64,000 nucleotides of DNA from Pantoea eucalypti (GCF_009646115.1 NZ_CP045720.1:744001-808000), one strand, 5' to 3'; counted from the stretch's first letter, positions 17,520 through 26,619 are shown. A program made the numbers and translations. Notes: generated by a model not told the origin, from the sequence alone.

Positions 17520-18503
17520 TTAGCGGCAGTCGACAATAAGGCGGCCCTGCACATTGCCCTCCAGCAATGCCTGCGCACCTTCTCTGGCTTCACTCAGCGG
17601 AATGACCCGGCTCAGCTTATTGAGCCGTTCACTATCCATCAGCTCGCCGAGTCGCTGCCACGCCTGCTCACGAAGTGGCTTCGGACACATCACGCTATCG
17701 ACCCCGGCCAGCGTAACGCCACGAAGAATAAAGGGTGCAACGCTGGCTGGCAGATCGAGTCCCTGTGCCATGCCGCAGGCGGCAACCGCGCCGTCACGCT
17801 GCGTAGCGGCCAGCACATTGGCCAGAGTATGACTGCCGACGCTGTCTATCGCGGCGGCCCAGCGCTCTTTTGCCAGCGGTTTGCCAGGCTGGGAAAGCGC
17901 TTCACGGTCAATGACCGATGCCGCGCCCAGCGTCTCGATCAGATATGCAGGGTCGCTGGTGCGTCCGCTCGACGCAACTACTTCATAGCCCAGACGCGCC
18001 AGCAGGCTGACGCTGTAGCTGCCGACGCCGCCACTGGCCCCGGTCACCAGCACCGGTCCGCGTTCCGGTGTGATGCCCTGTTTTTCGAGCGCCATCACAC
18101 AGAGCATCGCGGTCAGCCCCGCTGTACCGATGGCCATGGTTTGCAGCGGACTCAGCGCTGCGGGCACACGGACCAGCCAGTCGCCGCTGACGCTGGCTTT
18201 CTGCGCCAGGCCACCCCACTGTTTTTCGCCCACGCCCCAGCCCGTCAGCAGCGCCACATCATCCTCTTTCCAGTCGGGATGGCGGCTGGCGGTCACACGC
18301 CCCACAAAGTCGATACCTGGCACCATCGGGAACTGGCGCACTATCGGGCCTTTGTTGCAGATAGCCAGGGCATCTTTGTAGTTCAGGGATGAGTAGCTGA
18401 CGTCGAGTGTGACATCGTGGTCGGGCAGTTGAGATTCGGGGAGATCTTTCAGCAGGGAACGGTAACCTTGTTCGTCATTTTCAATGACCAGTGCCTTGAA
18501 CAT
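17520..18503 (-). CDS. acuI: Acrylyl-CoA reductase-type MDR oxidoreductase (AcuI/YhdH)
   Basis: 327 residues of the medium-chain dehydrogenase/reductase superfamily without zinc ligands. N-terminal SYSSLNYKDALAI and PGIDFVG are followed by the NADPH-binding VLVTGASGGVGS. Sequence and length match YhdH/AcuI (324 aa), which reduces toxic acrylyl-CoA to propionyl-CoA. ATG 18503 is preceded by GGAGGCTGC; the frame is open to 18569, but the extra 22 residues are not conserved in the family. Convergent with the CinA-domain gene. Confidence 0.9.
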   Translation of the reverse strand: MFKALVIENDEQGYRSLLKDLPESQLPDHDVTLDVSYSSLNYKDALAICNKGPIVRQFPMVPGIDFVGRVTASRHPDWKEDDVALLTGWGVGEKQWGGLAQKASVSGDWLVRVPAALSPLQTMAIGTAGLTAMLCVMALEKQGITPERGPVLVTGASGGVGSYSVSLLARLGYEVVASSGRTSDPAYLIETLGAASVIDREALSQPGKPLAKERWAAAIDSVGSHTLANVLAATQRDGAVAACGMAQGLDLPASVAPFILRGVTLAGVDSVMCPKPLREQAWQRLGELMDSERLNKLSRVIPLSEAREGAQALLEGNVQGRLIVDCR

Positions 18504-18758
18504 GCAGCCTCCGGCAGAGTGGGAAAGAGGGATCAGTTTACGCCTGACAGCAGTAATGCGGTAGGGCAATGGCCGCCTCGCCAGGTGAAACGGGTGGCTG
18601 GCGCGGAAAAGCGTGCTGACAGGAGTGTAGAGGCTGATGCATGAATTTGCATATAATTCAGATAATTAGTCGAATTATGAATTTTTTATGATAAATAGGC
18701 TATAAAAATCATGTTGTTACATTTTTGCAGGGTGACTGAATAATTGTCCGGGTCGGGT

Positions 18759-18787
18759 TGTCCACGTATAAAAAAGATGACATTATG
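18759..18787 (+). promoter_or_regulatory. Putative speC promoter
   Basis: TTGTCC and CATTAT spaced by 17 nt (each 4 of 6 to consensus), about 280 bp before the speC start. Initiation here would make a leader containing the 33-codon ORF. Confidence 0.35.
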
Positions 18788-18832
18788 ACCGCCACTTTTT
18801 GACCCTGCTTCTTCATCACAGAGGACGTCGCC

Positions 18833-18934
18833 ATGTCCGGTTCACCGCGCACTCGCCCGGATTACCGTTCGCTTTTTCCGGCGCACATCGTGTTTTCCAC
18901 ATTGCCGAACGCTTCGTTATTTCTCATGCGGTGA
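18833..18934 (+). CDS. Candidate 33-residue leader peptide of speC
   Basis: ATG 18833 follows GAGG by 8 nt and opens a 33-codon frame ending in an Arg codon then TGA. E. coli speF is controlled by a 34-residue ornithine-sensing leader, SpeFL, that also ends in Arg-stop. Some SpeFL positions recur here (R6, T7, P9, R12 and an HI-x-x-F segment), but overall similarity is weak. A +1-shifted overlapping frame contains H-V-R-F-T-A-H, similar to the SpeFL HIRRTTH loop, but lacks a good start. Treat it as a hypothesis. Confidence 0.35.
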   Translation: MSGSPRTRPDYRSLFPAHIVFSTLPNASLFLMR

Positions 18935-19064
18935 GGCCAGCCAGGCCGCGGTTGTGGGGCTTTTCTCCATGGGCTGCGTAATGCCTTTCTGTTAATAATT
19001 CGCCGGGGCGCTGTCCCCATGATTGTGCCTCAGGCACTTCCTCCCTGACGTTAGGGATTCTGTT

Positions 19065-21218
19065 ATGACTCCACTGAAAATTGCTGCCAGCGCCGCTGTC
19101 GCGCCCAGTCTGACCCTGAACACCGCGCGTGACGTAGTGACGCTGGATAACACTGACTTTACTGATGTGGCAGCGGTTGTCGTTTCGCTGGCAGATACCC
19201 GCAGCGGTGTGCTGGCGCTACTGCGGCATACCGGCTTTAATCTGCCGGTGTTTGTCGCAAATGCGTTTGAAGAAGAGGTGATGCACCTGCCCGGCGTCAG
19301 CGGTGAACTGAATGGCGAGCCGCAGGAGTGGATAGCGCTGGAAGCGGCTGCGCAGGCGTATGAAGCTGAGCTATTGCCACCCTTTTTCGAGACGCTGACC
19401 CGCTATGTCGACATGCAGAACAGCACCTTTGCCTGTCCCGGCCATCAGGGCGGCGCGTTCTTTAAAAAGCATCCGGCGGGTAAACAGTTTTATGACTTTT
19501 ATGGCGAGAATGTTTTCCGTTCTGATATGTGCAACGCCGACGTCAAACTGGGCGATCTGCTGATCCACGAAGGCTCAGCCAAAGATGCGCAGAAGTATGC
19601 AGCAAAGGTGTTTAACGCCGACAAAACTTACTTTGTGCTTAACGGCACCTCCAGCGCTAATAAAGTAGTGACCAATGCGCTGCTGACCCGCGGCGATCTG
19701 GTGCTGTTTGACCGCAACAATCACAAGTCTAATCATCATGGCGCATTGATTCAGGCGGGTGCGACTCCGGTTTATCTTGAAGCGGCACGTAACCCCTTCG
19801 GTTTTATCGGCGGCATTGACGCGCACTGTTTCGATGAAGCCTATCTGCGCGAGCAGATAGCGACAGTGGCACCAGAGCGCGCGACAGAGGCGCGGCCTTT
19901 CCGTCTGGCGATCATTCAGCTGGGCACCTACGACGGCACAGTCTACAACGCGCGTCAGGTCGTCGATCGTATTGGTCATCTGTGTGATTACATTCTGTTT
20001 GACTCCGCATGGCTCGGCTATGAGCAGTTCATTCCCCTGATGGAAGGCTGTTCGCCGCTGACGCTAGAGCTGAATGAGAACGATCCCGGCATCTTTGTTA
20101 CGCAGTCTGTGCATAAGCAGCTGGCAGGTTTTTCTCAAACCTCGCAGATTCACAAAAAAGATAATCACATTCGCGGACAGCGGCGTTTCTGTCCGCACAA
20201 GCGACTGAATAACGCTTTTATGCTGCATGCATCAACCAGCCCGTTTTATCCACTGTTCGCCGCGCTGGATATCAACGCCAGAATGCATCAGGGCGAAGCG
20301 GGGCGTCGCATGTGGGATGAGTGCGTCATGGTGGGCATTGATGCACGTAAAGCGATCCTGGACCGCTGTGAAATGATCCTGCCGTTTGTGCCGGAGACGG
20401 TAGGGGGTCAGCGCTGGCAGGATGCGCCCACTGAAACGATCGCCCGCGATCTGCGCTATTTCAGCTTTGAACCCCAGTCGAAGTGGCACGGCTTTGCGGG
20501 TTACGCCCGCGATCAATATCGGGTCGATCCCTGCAAGCTATTGCTAACCACGCCGGGCATCGATGCTGCCAGCGGCGAATACAGTGATTTTGGGATCCCC
20601 GCGACCATACTGGCGAACTACCTGCGTGAGAACGGCATTGTGCCGGAGAAGTGCGATCTCAACTCGATCCTGTTCCTGCTGACCCCGGCTGAGAGTCCGG
20701 AGAAGATAGCGAATCTGGTGGCGATGCTGGCGCAGTTTGAGCAGCATGTAAAAGAGGATGCGCCGCTGGCCGAAGTGCTGCCGACGATTTATCGCAAGAA
20801 TGCGCAACGCTATGCCGGCTATACTCTGCGTCGCCTCTGTCAGGAGATGCACGATCTCTACGTCAGTCACAACGTTAAGGATCTGCAGCGTCTGATGTTC
20901 CGCGCTGCGGAGTTCCCGCCAGTGAGGGTCAATCCGCAGGATGCGCATCAGGCTTATATTCGCGGCGAAGTGGAGCTGGTCCCCATTGCCGATGCAGCCG
21001 GGCGTGTCGCTGCTGAAGGCGCGCTGCCTTATCCTCCTGGCGTGCTGTGCGTTGTGCCAGGTGAAGTCTGGGGTGGCGCGGTGCAGCGTTATTTCCTGGC
21101 GCTGGAAGAGGGGCTTAACCTGCTGCCGGGCTTCTCGCCGGAGCTGCAGGGTGTTTACACCGAAGAGGATGACCAGGGACAGAAGTATCTGGTGGCGAAT
21201 ATGATAGTGGAGCGCTGA
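19065..21218 (+). CDS. speC: Ornithine decarboxylase SpeC
   Basis: 717 residues of the prokaryotic fold-I ornithine/lysine/arginine decarboxylase family. It has an N-terminal wing domain (1-105), a PLP domain with ACPGHQGG and the PLP-binding Lys351 in SVHKQ, and a C-terminal domain. Makes putrescine from ornithine. Length fits constitutive SpeC (711 aa) and the genomic place (next to mltC) agrees. ATG 19065 follows AGGGA by 7 nt. It converges on mltC across a structured repeat element. Confidence 0.93.
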   Translation: MTPLKIAASAAVAPSLTLNTARDVVTLDNTDFTDVAAVVVSLADTRSGVLALLRHTGFNLPVFVANAFEEEVMHLPGVSGELNGEPQEWIALEAAAQAYEAELLPPFFETLTRYVDMQNSTFACPGHQGGAFFKKHPAGKQFYDFYGENVFRSDMCNADVKLGDLLIHEGSAKDAQKYAAKVFNADKTYFVLNGTSSANKVVTNALLTRGDLVLFDRNNHKSNHHGALIQAGATPVYLEAARNPFGFIGGIDAHCFDEAYLREQIATVAPERATEARPFRLAIIQLGTYDGTVYNARQVVDRIGHLCDYILFDSAWLGYEQFIPLMEGCSPLTLELNENDPGIFVTQSVHKQLAGFSQTSQIHKKDNHIRGQRRFCPHKRLNNAFMLHASTSPFYPLFAALDINARMHQGEAGRRMWDECVMVGIDARKAILDRCEMILPFVPETVGGQRWQDAPTETIARDLRYFSFEPQSKWHGFAGYARDQYRVDPCKLLLTTPGIDAASGEYSDFGIPATILANYLRENGIVPEKCDLNSILFLLTPAESPEKIANLVAMLAQFEQHVKEDAPLAEVLPTIYRKNAQRYAGYTLRRLCQEMHDLYVSHNVKDLQRLMFRAAEFPPVRVNPQDAHQAYIRGEVELVPIADAAGRVAAEGALPYPPGVLCVVPGEVWGGAVQRYFLALEEGLNLLPGFSPELQGVYTEEDDQGQKYLVANMIVER

Positions 21219-21261
21219 TCTGAGCGGGGGCTGAGGCGGGTAGCGGCCCGCCGGGCCTATG

Positions 21262-21303
21262 GTTCGCTGCGCGAACGGGCGCTGAGAAGTTTTCGCTCGC
21301 CTG
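21262..21303 (-). repeat. 42-nt repeat, copy 1 (minus strand)
   Basis: Differs at 2 of 42 positions from copy 3. The end carries the stem GTTCGC-GCA-GCGAAC. Confidence 0.9.
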
Positions 21304-21377
21304 CCAGCATACTGACGCTGAGCGGGTTCCGCCCGCCAGGCGTGGGGGAGTTTCAGTTCGCCTGAGCTGGCGGACGT

Positions 21378-21405
21378 GTTAAGGGGCGTACGCCCGCCCC
21401 TTAAC
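21378..21405. repeat. Perfect 11-bp hairpin in the left element
   Basis: GTTAAGGGGCG and CGCCCCTTAAC flank a 6-nt loop. Flanking CGGACG (21371-21376) and CGTCCG (21414-21419) can extend the stem. Confidence 0.8.
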
Positions 21406-21876
21406 AATCCCGGCGTCCGGCTGCCTGCGCGCCCCGCTTTGCGGGGTGCCTTCGTCACGCCCTGCGGTCGACGGACCGTCCGGACTCGCCATCCCTGGCT
21501 CGTTCCGTCCTTTCGCCGACGTCCTGTCGGCTCATCCTGGCCTCCGGTTGTTCCTCAGCGCTTCGGACGCCTCTGGTAAAACCCCTGCCTGCGATTTCTT
21601 TTTGTTTTCTGTGGTGCGGCGCTGTCTGGTGGACCGAAAGCAAAGCTAATTTTGAAAACTTTCAGCGACAATGAATCAACATCAAAAGAAGAGATAAAAG
21701 CGGGGAAAGGGAGGCCGTCAGAACCGCTGAGCGGATGAGGGATTTCAGGACGAGCGACAGGGATGTCGCGAAGAGGCGGGTTCGCGCCAGGGATGGCGCG
21801 TCCCGACGGTCCGTGAGAAATCCTGAAGAAGCGAAGGGACCGCGAAGCGGCGGTGAAGCAGGCCGGAGCCCGGGGT

Positions 21877-21906
21877 CAAGGGGGCGCGGCGACTGGCGCC
21901 CCCTTG
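21877..21906. repeat. Perfect 11-bp hairpin in the right element
   Basis: CAAGGGGGCGC and GCGCCCCCTTG with an 8-nt loop GGCGACTG, at the position mirroring the hairpin at 21378-21405. Confidence 0.8.
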
Positions 21907-21947
21907 TTGGTCGCCTGCAGAGGCGTGACTGAAACTGCCCAGCATGT

Positions 21948-21989
21948 CAGGCGAACGAAACCTTCTCAGCGCCTGTTCGCGCAGCGAAC
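21948..21989 (+). repeat. 42-nt repeat, copy 2
   Basis: 41 of 42 identical to copy 3 and 85 bp upstream of it. Ends with GTTCGC-GCA-GCGAAC. Confidence 0.9.
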
Positions 21990-22032
21990 CATCGGCCAGG
22001 CGGTCGGAACCCGCTCAGTGCCAGCTCGCTGC

Positions 22033-22074
22033 CAGGCGAACGAAACCTTCTCAGCGCCCGTTCGCGCAGCGAAC
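22033..22074 (+). repeat. 42-nt repeat, copy 3
   Basis: Closest to copies 1 and 2. Ends with GTTCGC-GCA-GCGAAC. Confidence 0.9.
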
Positions 22075-22106
22075 AAACACCAGCTTCAGCTCCGTACTCA
22101 AGCCCA

Positions 22107-22121
22107 GTTCGCGCAGCGAAC
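22107..22121 (+). repeat. Isolated GTTCGC/GCGAAC stem
   Basis: The 15-nt hairpin core of the 42-nt repeat occurs once more, without the preceding part, 25 bp before the mltC stop. Confidence 0.8.
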
Positions 22122-22145
22122 AACAACCCCGCTTCAGCGGGCCGA

Positions 22146-23225
22146 TCAGAATCCCCGATAACTCTTCTGCGCAGTACTCACCTTATACAGATAACGACGC
22201 GACTCCGCCGACGGGTGCTGGTTCGCCAGGGTCGAGTAAACCTTGCTGGATGACATACCGTTGATCATCGAAAACGCCCGATCTTTATCGCTGGAGAAGA
22301 CGCGCAACACGCTGCCTGCGCCGCCGTTATAGGCGGTGATCACCGCATAGCGGCGTGATACCGGATCCTGAATGCCGCCCAGATAGCTGCGCTGCAACAG
22401 CGACAGATAAGCCGTACCGGCATCAATATTGTTCTCTGGATCCAGCAGATAACTGCGACTCGGCTTGCCCCATTTACCCTTCATGCGGAAGACGTCAACA
22501 CCGGCGGTGTGCTGCACCACCTGCATCAGACCCAGCGCATCAGAGTGGCTTACGGCGTAGGGGTTAAAGCTCGACTCGGTCTGCATAATCGCCAGGATCA
22601 ATGAGGCATCGACACCATACTGTTCGGAAGCTTTACGCACCATCGGCAGGTATTTGTGCGCACGTTTGTCCAGGTGGTTCGGCACCATCGGAATCGAAAT
22701 GCTGTAAATCACATGCAGACCCGAAGTGCGACGCATCAACTTATTCTGGATCAGATAGTCAGCAAAAGCTTCCGCGCGGCCCTGCCAGCGAATCGGCTGA
22801 CCGGTGTTATCCAGCACCTGACCATAGAGCAGCGGCTCTTTACTGATCTCGATGTCGTTGGCGTCAGAATAGAGATCGACATTACCCGGATCTTCACCAA
22901 TCAACAGCGTGGTCACGATCGCCTGACGCAGACTGGCCATCGGATCGGTGCCAGAAATCGTCTCGATGGTCAGCTTACCGCTTTCAAAGTTGATGTGGCT
23001 GCGGGTGTAATAGTTGTCGCTGTATTTGACGTAATCTTTTGGTCCGGCGATCAGGACCTCATTGATACCCCAGATATTCTCAATATTATGAGCAAACTGC
23101 CCCATCAGAATATCAAAGGCGTTGGTGTCTTTTACCCACTCCTCGTGGGTCTGCTGCTTCTTTGACCCGGAGCAGGAAACCAGAAGTGGTGCTATCACCA
23201 GCAGGGCGATTAATTTTTTATTCAT
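22146..23225 (-). CDS. mltC: Membrane-bound lytic murein transglycosylase C
   Basis: 359 residues, the same length as E. coli MltC. A lipoprotein signal ends at LVSC18. The C-terminal SLT domain begins about residue 190 and has catalytic Glu217 in [12 protein letters not shown], plus GLMQVV and AYNGG motifs. Cleaves peptidoglycan glycan strands from the outer-membrane inner face, forming 1,6-anhydro ends. It is last in a mutY-yggX-mltC cluster. Confidence 0.96.
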   Translation of the reverse strand: MNKKLIALLVIAPLLVSCSGSKKQQTHEEWVKDTNAFDILMGQFAHNIENIWGINEVLIAGPKDYVKYSDNYYTRSHINFESGKLTIETISGTDPMASLRQAIVTTLLIGEDPGNVDLYSDANDIEISKEPLLYGQVLDNTGQPIRWQGRAEAFADYLIQNKLMRRTSGLHVIYSISIPMVPNHLDKRAHKYLPMVRKASEQYGVDASLILAIMQTESSFNPYAVSHSDALGLMQVVQHTAGVDVFRMKGKWGKPSRSYLLDPENNIDAGTAYLSLLQRSYLGGIQDPVSRRYAVITAYNGGAGSVLRVFSSDKDRAFSMINGMSSSKVYSTLANQHPSAESRRYLYKVSTAQKSYRGF

Positions 23226-23279
23226 TGGGAATGCAAGCCTGACCTGGATAACCGGCCTCAGTGATGAGGCCCGGAATGT

Positions 23280-23552
23280 TTACGCTTCTGGCGGTGTATA
23301 GCCTTCGATATGAACGTCTTTACCTTCGAACAGGAAATTGATCATCTCCTTCTCCAGCACTTTACGATCTTCGGGATTCATCATGTTGAGCTTTTTCTCG
23401 TTGATCAACATGGTCTGTTTCGCCATCCACTTCTGCCAGGCTTCTTTGGAGATGTCGTTGTAAATACGCTTACCCAGGTCGCCCGGATAGAGCTGAAAAT
23501 CCTGACCTTCCGCGTCGCGCTGTAAAAAAGTACAAAAAATGGTGCGGCTCAT
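23280..23552 (-). CDS. yggX: Fe(2+)-trafficking/oxidative protection protein YggX
   Basis: 90 residues starting [16 protein letters not shown], with the single conserved Cys7 of the family. YggX protects iron-sulphur clusters from oxidative damage and is SoxRS-controlled in E. coli. Its ATG shares one base with the mutY stop (TAATG), so the two are translationally coupled. Confidence 0.96.
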   Translation of the reverse strand: MSRTIFCTFLQRDAEGQDFQLYPGDLGKRIYNDISKEAWQKWMAKQTMLINEKKLNMMNPEDRKVLEKEMINFLFEGKDVHIEGYTPPEA

Positions 23553-24637
23553 TACTCTTCCTCATTAATCTCACAACTGTCCAAAGCCAGTTGTCGGGGA
23601 TGGCGCAGCTCGTGTAACAGGCGCTCAACGGGTGCAGCTAATCCCACAGATGGTGGCAGCGCTAAGTTATACCAGAGACCGCCTGCTTCATCCATCGCCG
23701 CCCCGGCAGAAGGCCATGACAGCCACATTGGCACGATATCAAGATGGAAATGGCTGAAGGTGTGACGAAACGCGGTTAGCTGCTGCGGTTTTGCATGGAT
23801 GCCACGCGCCGTCAGCCAGTCGGTGAGCGCCGTTTCGGTGGTGAACTGCGGGAAGCAGAACAGACCGCCCCACAGGCCCACAGGCGGACGCTGCTCCAGC
23901 CAGACATCATCGCCATCCTGCATCATCAGGAACCAGCCGCTGCGTTCCGGCAGCACCTGCTTAGGTTTCTTGCCGGGATAGCTCGCCCAGCTGCTGCTGG
24001 CGTAAGCTTCACAGCCGCTGTTCAGCGGACAGATTTCACACTTCGGCTTCGATCGGGTACAGACGAGAGCACCCAGATCCATCATTGCCTGATTAAACTG
24101 GCTGACGCCCTCGGCAGGGGTGACCTCTTCACTGATCTGCCAGAGACGCTTTTCGACCTCTTTTTTACCCGGCCAGCCGCCAATGGCATAGCAGCGAGCC
24201 AGCACACGCTTGACGTTGCCATCCAGAATCGGGAAGTGCTGGCCCAGCGACAGCGACAGAATCGCGCCGGCCGTGGAGCGGCCAACGCCGGGCAGGGCAG
24301 AGACATCATCAAAATTACGCGGGAACTCGCCCTGATGCACTTCAACAATCTGCTTTGCGGCTTTATGCAGATTACGCGCACGGGCGTAGTAGCCCAGCCC
24401 GGTCCAGAGATGCAGCACCTCATCGAGCGGTGCCGCAGCCAGATCGGTAACCGTGGGGAAGCGCGCCATAAAGCGTTCAAAATAGGGGATTACCGTGGCA
24501 ACCTGGGTTTGCTGTAGCATCACTTCGGAGAGCCACACCTTATAAGGCGTTTTCTCCAGCTGCCACGGCAGGGTTTTGCGACCAAAGCGCTGATACCAGT
24601 CCAGCACCTGTTGCGCGAACTGCGGCGCTTGCATCAT
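23552..24637 (-). CDS. mutY: Adenine DNA glycosylase MutY
   Basis: 361 residues; removes A mispaired with 8-oxoguanine. The HhH-GPD domain has [13 protein letters not shown] and the catalytic Asp in PILDGNVKR. The [4Fe-4S] motif is [17 protein letters not shown] (C-x6-C-x2-C-x5-C), and a C-terminal NUDIX-like domain reads 8-oxoG. Start is at the MMQAPQF doublet (24637 or 24634); upstream codons to 24721 are open but not conserved. Divergent from trmB. Confidence 0.95.
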   Translation of the reverse strand: MMQAPQFAQQVLDWYQRFGRKTLPWQLEKTPYKVWLSEVMLQQTQVATVIPYFERFMARFPTVTDLAAAPLDEVLHLWTGLGYYARARNLHKAAKQIVEVHQGEFPRNFDDVSALPGVGRSTAGAILSLSLGQHFPILDGNVKRVLARCYAIGGWPGKKEVEKRLWQISEEVTPAEGVSQFNQAMMDLGALVCTRSKPKCEICPLNSGCEAYASSSWASYPGKKPKQVLPERSGWFLMMQDGDDVWLEQRPPVGLWGGLFCFPQFTTETALTDWLTARGIHAKPQQLTAFRHTFSHFHLDIVPMWLSWPSAGAAMDEAGGLWYNLALPPSVGLAAPVERLLHELRHPRQLALDSCEINEEE

Positions 24638-24791
24638 AAGAAGGAAATTTTCCGTGTTTACTCTACACTCAGGCAGGAATTCCAGCACATGCGCACCTGG
24701 GTGTAAACCGGAAGATTGCAAAGGCTTGCTTCTGCTTATGAACTTTGCATAATGCCCGTTTCCCGGAACAGGCTAACCAGCAGGCTTTTAC

Positions 24792-25511
24792 ATGATTAAT
24801 GACGTCATCACCCCAGAATTTGATGAGAACGGGCGGCCATTGCGCCGGATCCGTAGCTTTGTGCGCCGCCAGGGTCGCTTAACAAAAGGCCAGCAGCAGG
24901 CGCTGGACACCCTGTGGCCGATCATGGGGGTGGAATATCAGCCGGAGCCTGTCGATCTGCCCGCGTTGTTTGGCCGCGAAGCCCCGGTGACGCTGGAGAT
25001 TGGCTTTGGCATGGGTGCCTCGCTGGTCACTATGGCGCAGAACACGCCGCATCAGAACTTCCTGGGTATTGAAGTGCATGCGCCAGGCGTAGGTGCCTGT
25101 CTGGCTTCCGCGAAAGAAGCCGATGTGCAGAACCTGCGGGTAATGTGTCATGACGCGGTGGAAGTGCTGGAGAAGATGATTCCGGATAACTCACTGCGTA
25201 TGGTTCAGCTTTTCTTCCCCGATCCATGGCATAAAGCGCGCCACAATAAACGCCGTATCGTTCAGGTGCCTTTCGCCGAGCTGGTGATGCGTAAACTGAA
25301 GCTGGGCGGCGTTTTCCACATGGCGACCGACTGGGAAGCCTACGCGGAACATATGCTGGAAGTGATGAACAGCATTTCTGGCTACCGCAACCAGTCAGAA
25401 CAACACAATTACGTGCCGCGTCCTGAGACGCGTCCACTGACCAAGTTTGAGCAGCGCGGGCAGCGTTTAGGCCACGGCGTATGGGATTTAATGTTTGAGA
25501 GGGTGAAATAA
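24792..25511 (+). CDS. trmB: tRNA (guanine-N7-)-methyltransferase TrmB
   Basis: 239 residues. The AdoMet-binding motif is [11 protein letters not shown], and the family motif [15 protein letters not shown] is intact. Methylates G46 of tRNA variable loops. It overlaps yggL by one base (TAATG). Confidence 0.96.
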   Translation: MINDVITPEFDENGRPLRRIRSFVRRQGRLTKGQQQALDTLWPIMGVEYQPEPVDLPALFGREAPVTLEIGFGMGASLVTMAQNTPHQNFLGIEVHAPGVGACLASAKEADVQNLRVMCHDAVEVLEKMIPDNSLRMVQLFFPDPWHKARHNKRRIVQVPFAELVMRKLKLGGVFHMATDWEAYAEHMLEVMNSISGYRNQSEQHNYVPRPETRPLTKFEQRGQRLGHGVWDLMFERVK

Positions 25512-25837
25512 TGGCCACACAACGCAGCCGCCGTTTACGTAAAAAACTGCACATCGATGAGTTTCAGGAACTGGGCTTCTCGGTTGCCTGGCGTTTCCCG
25601 GAAGGCACCAGCGAAAGCGAAATTGATGAGACGCTGAACCAGTTCATCAACGAAGCGATCGATCCTAACGGTCTGGCTTTCGATGGCAGCGGTTACCTGG
25701 TGTGGGAAGGTCTGGTTTGCCTGCAGAAAACCGGCAAATGTACTGATGAACATCGTGCGCTGGTTCGCAAATGGCTTGAAGACCGCAAGCTGCAGGACGT
25801 GCAGATGACTGAACTCTTTGACGTCTGGTGGGACTAA
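25511..25837 (+). CDS. yggL: YggL (DUF469) protein
   Basis: 108 residues, highly similar to E. coli YggL ([27 protein letters not shown]). YggL binds the 50S subunit in E. coli and is associated with ribosome function. Coupled to trmB by a one-base overlap. Confidence 0.95.
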   Translation: MATQRSRRLRKKLHIDEFQELGFSVAWRFPEGTSESEIDETLNQFINEAIDPNGLAFDGSGYLVWEGLVCLQKTGKCTDEHRALVRKWLEDRKLQDVQMTELFDVWWD

Positions 25838-25902
25838 GTCGTCACACCGTGTCGGGCTGAGGCCCGATCAAAGGGTTTCAGACCCGATCTTAGGGAGTAG
25901 AT

Positions 25903-26619
25903 ATGATGCGTAAAACGCTTCTTGCTGTGCTGCTGGTAGCAGCAACTCAGGCTCAGGCAGCCTATGAATGCAGCGTTAAGCCTCAGGACGATGTGGTCAT
26001 CAGACCACAGAGTGTGCAGGTGGTCGGTGCCAACGGCAATATGGAAATCTCGCCGCAGGGCGACGTGCAGTTCAATGGACAGAAGGTCACGCTGGATAAT
26101 GCTGAGCGCCAGAAAGCGATCGACTATCAGAACGCGCTGCGTCGCGATCTGCCGTGGATCGACAGCGGGGCGACGTCACGTCTGGAGAAAGGGCGGGCGG
26201 CACTGGATCGGGTCATCGTTGAGAAACTGGGCACCGACAGCAACGTGCGCAATCGCCTGACCACACTGAATGGCCAGCTGAAACAGCAGATGAATCGCAT
26301 TATTGAACACCGTGAAGACGGGCTGACGTTCCACCATCAGGCGATTGATCAGGTGCGCGCCGAAGGTGAAAGGCTGGTGCAGTCGACGCTGGGCGGCGTG
26401 ATGCAGGATAGTCTGAATGAGATGGGCAGTAAGCAGGGCAGCGGTGGAAGTAATCCCCTGCAGGCGATTATGGGGAATCTTGGCGGTTTGCAGCAGTCGA
26501 TTCAGGCTGAGTGGAGCAAACAGGAGCAGGATTTCCAGAACTTCGGCCACGAGGTGTGTAATCGCGTTATTTCGCTGGAAGATCAGCGTAAACAGCTTAC
26601 GGGCGCACTGAAAAAATAA
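25903..26619 (+). CDS. yggN: DUF2884 periplasmic protein YggN
   Basis: 238 residues with a signal peptide (MMRKTLLAVLLVAATQAQA) and a helical, Gln-rich mature part. It is the YggN family; function is not established. It follows yggL by 65 bp with AGGGAG before the start and ends at a strong bidirectional terminator. Confidence 0.92.
   Translation: MMRKTLLAVLLVAATQAQAAYECSVKPQDDVVIRPQSVQVVGANGNMEISPQGDVQFNGQKVTLDNAERQKAIDYQNALRRDLPWIDSGATSRLEKGRAALDRVIVEKLGTDSNVRNRLTTLNGQLKQQMNRIIEHREDGLTFHHQAIDQVRAEGERLVQSTLGGVMQDSLNEMGSKQGSGGSNPLQAIMGNLGGLQQSIQAEWSKQEQDFQNFGHEVCNRVISLEDQRKQLTGALKK

Larger units (their letters stand above)
18504..19064. other. Leader and intergenic region upstream of speC
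   Basis: AT-rich near acuI, then GC-richer. It contains a candidate promoter (18759-18787), a 33-codon ORF with a ribosome binding site (18833-18934) and two small hairpins before speC (GGGG/CCCC near 19005-19018; GTGCC/GGCAC at 19025-19037). The long transcribed leader suggests post-initiation control of speC. Confidence 0.5.
21256..21612 (-). repeat. Left copy of the inverted structured element
   Basis: Reads outward on the minus strand. It contains GCCAGGGATGGCG (21487-21499) with a GGGA loop, then GACGGTCCGT (21472-21481). A GCGCCCCGC/GCGGGGTGC hairpin follows at 21429-21449, then GTTAAGGGGCG/CGCCCCTTAAC at 21378-21405 and the 42-nt repeat at 21262-21303. By eye it is about 75-85% similar to the right copy in the best segments. 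Confidence 0.75.
21683..22076 (+). repeat. Right copy of the inverted structured element
   Basis: Reads outward on the plus strand. It contains GCGACA-GGGA-TGTCGC (21754-21769), CGCGCCA-GGGA-TGGCGCG (21783-21800), GACGGTCCGT (21805-21814), CAAGGGGGCGC/GCGCCCCCTTG (21877-21906) and two 42-nt repeats at its far end. Confidence 0.75.
21219..22145. other. Non-coding region of two inverted structured elements between speC and mltC
   Basis: About 930 bp with no credible gene. It holds two copies of one GC-rich element in opposite orientation (about 21256-21612 on minus, 21683-22076 on plus), joined by a 70-bp AT-richer centre. Each copy read outward from the centre has the same order: an A-rich start, GGGA-loop hairpins, GACGGTCCGT, a long G-run/C-run hairpin and a terminal 42-nt repeat. 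See the listed parts. Confidence 0.8.

Noticed and set aside
18799-18981. 60-codon ORF upstream of speC containing H-V-R-F-T-A-H
   Set aside because: Only a TTG start with no ribosome binding site; the overlapping ATG frame at 18833 is better supported. Kept as a remark because of the SpeFL-like motif.
21376-22264. Several 60-100-codon ORFs in the speC-mltC gap
   Set aside because: They run through hairpins in every frame, are Arg/Pro-rich and have no conserved start; the repeat structure explains the open frames.
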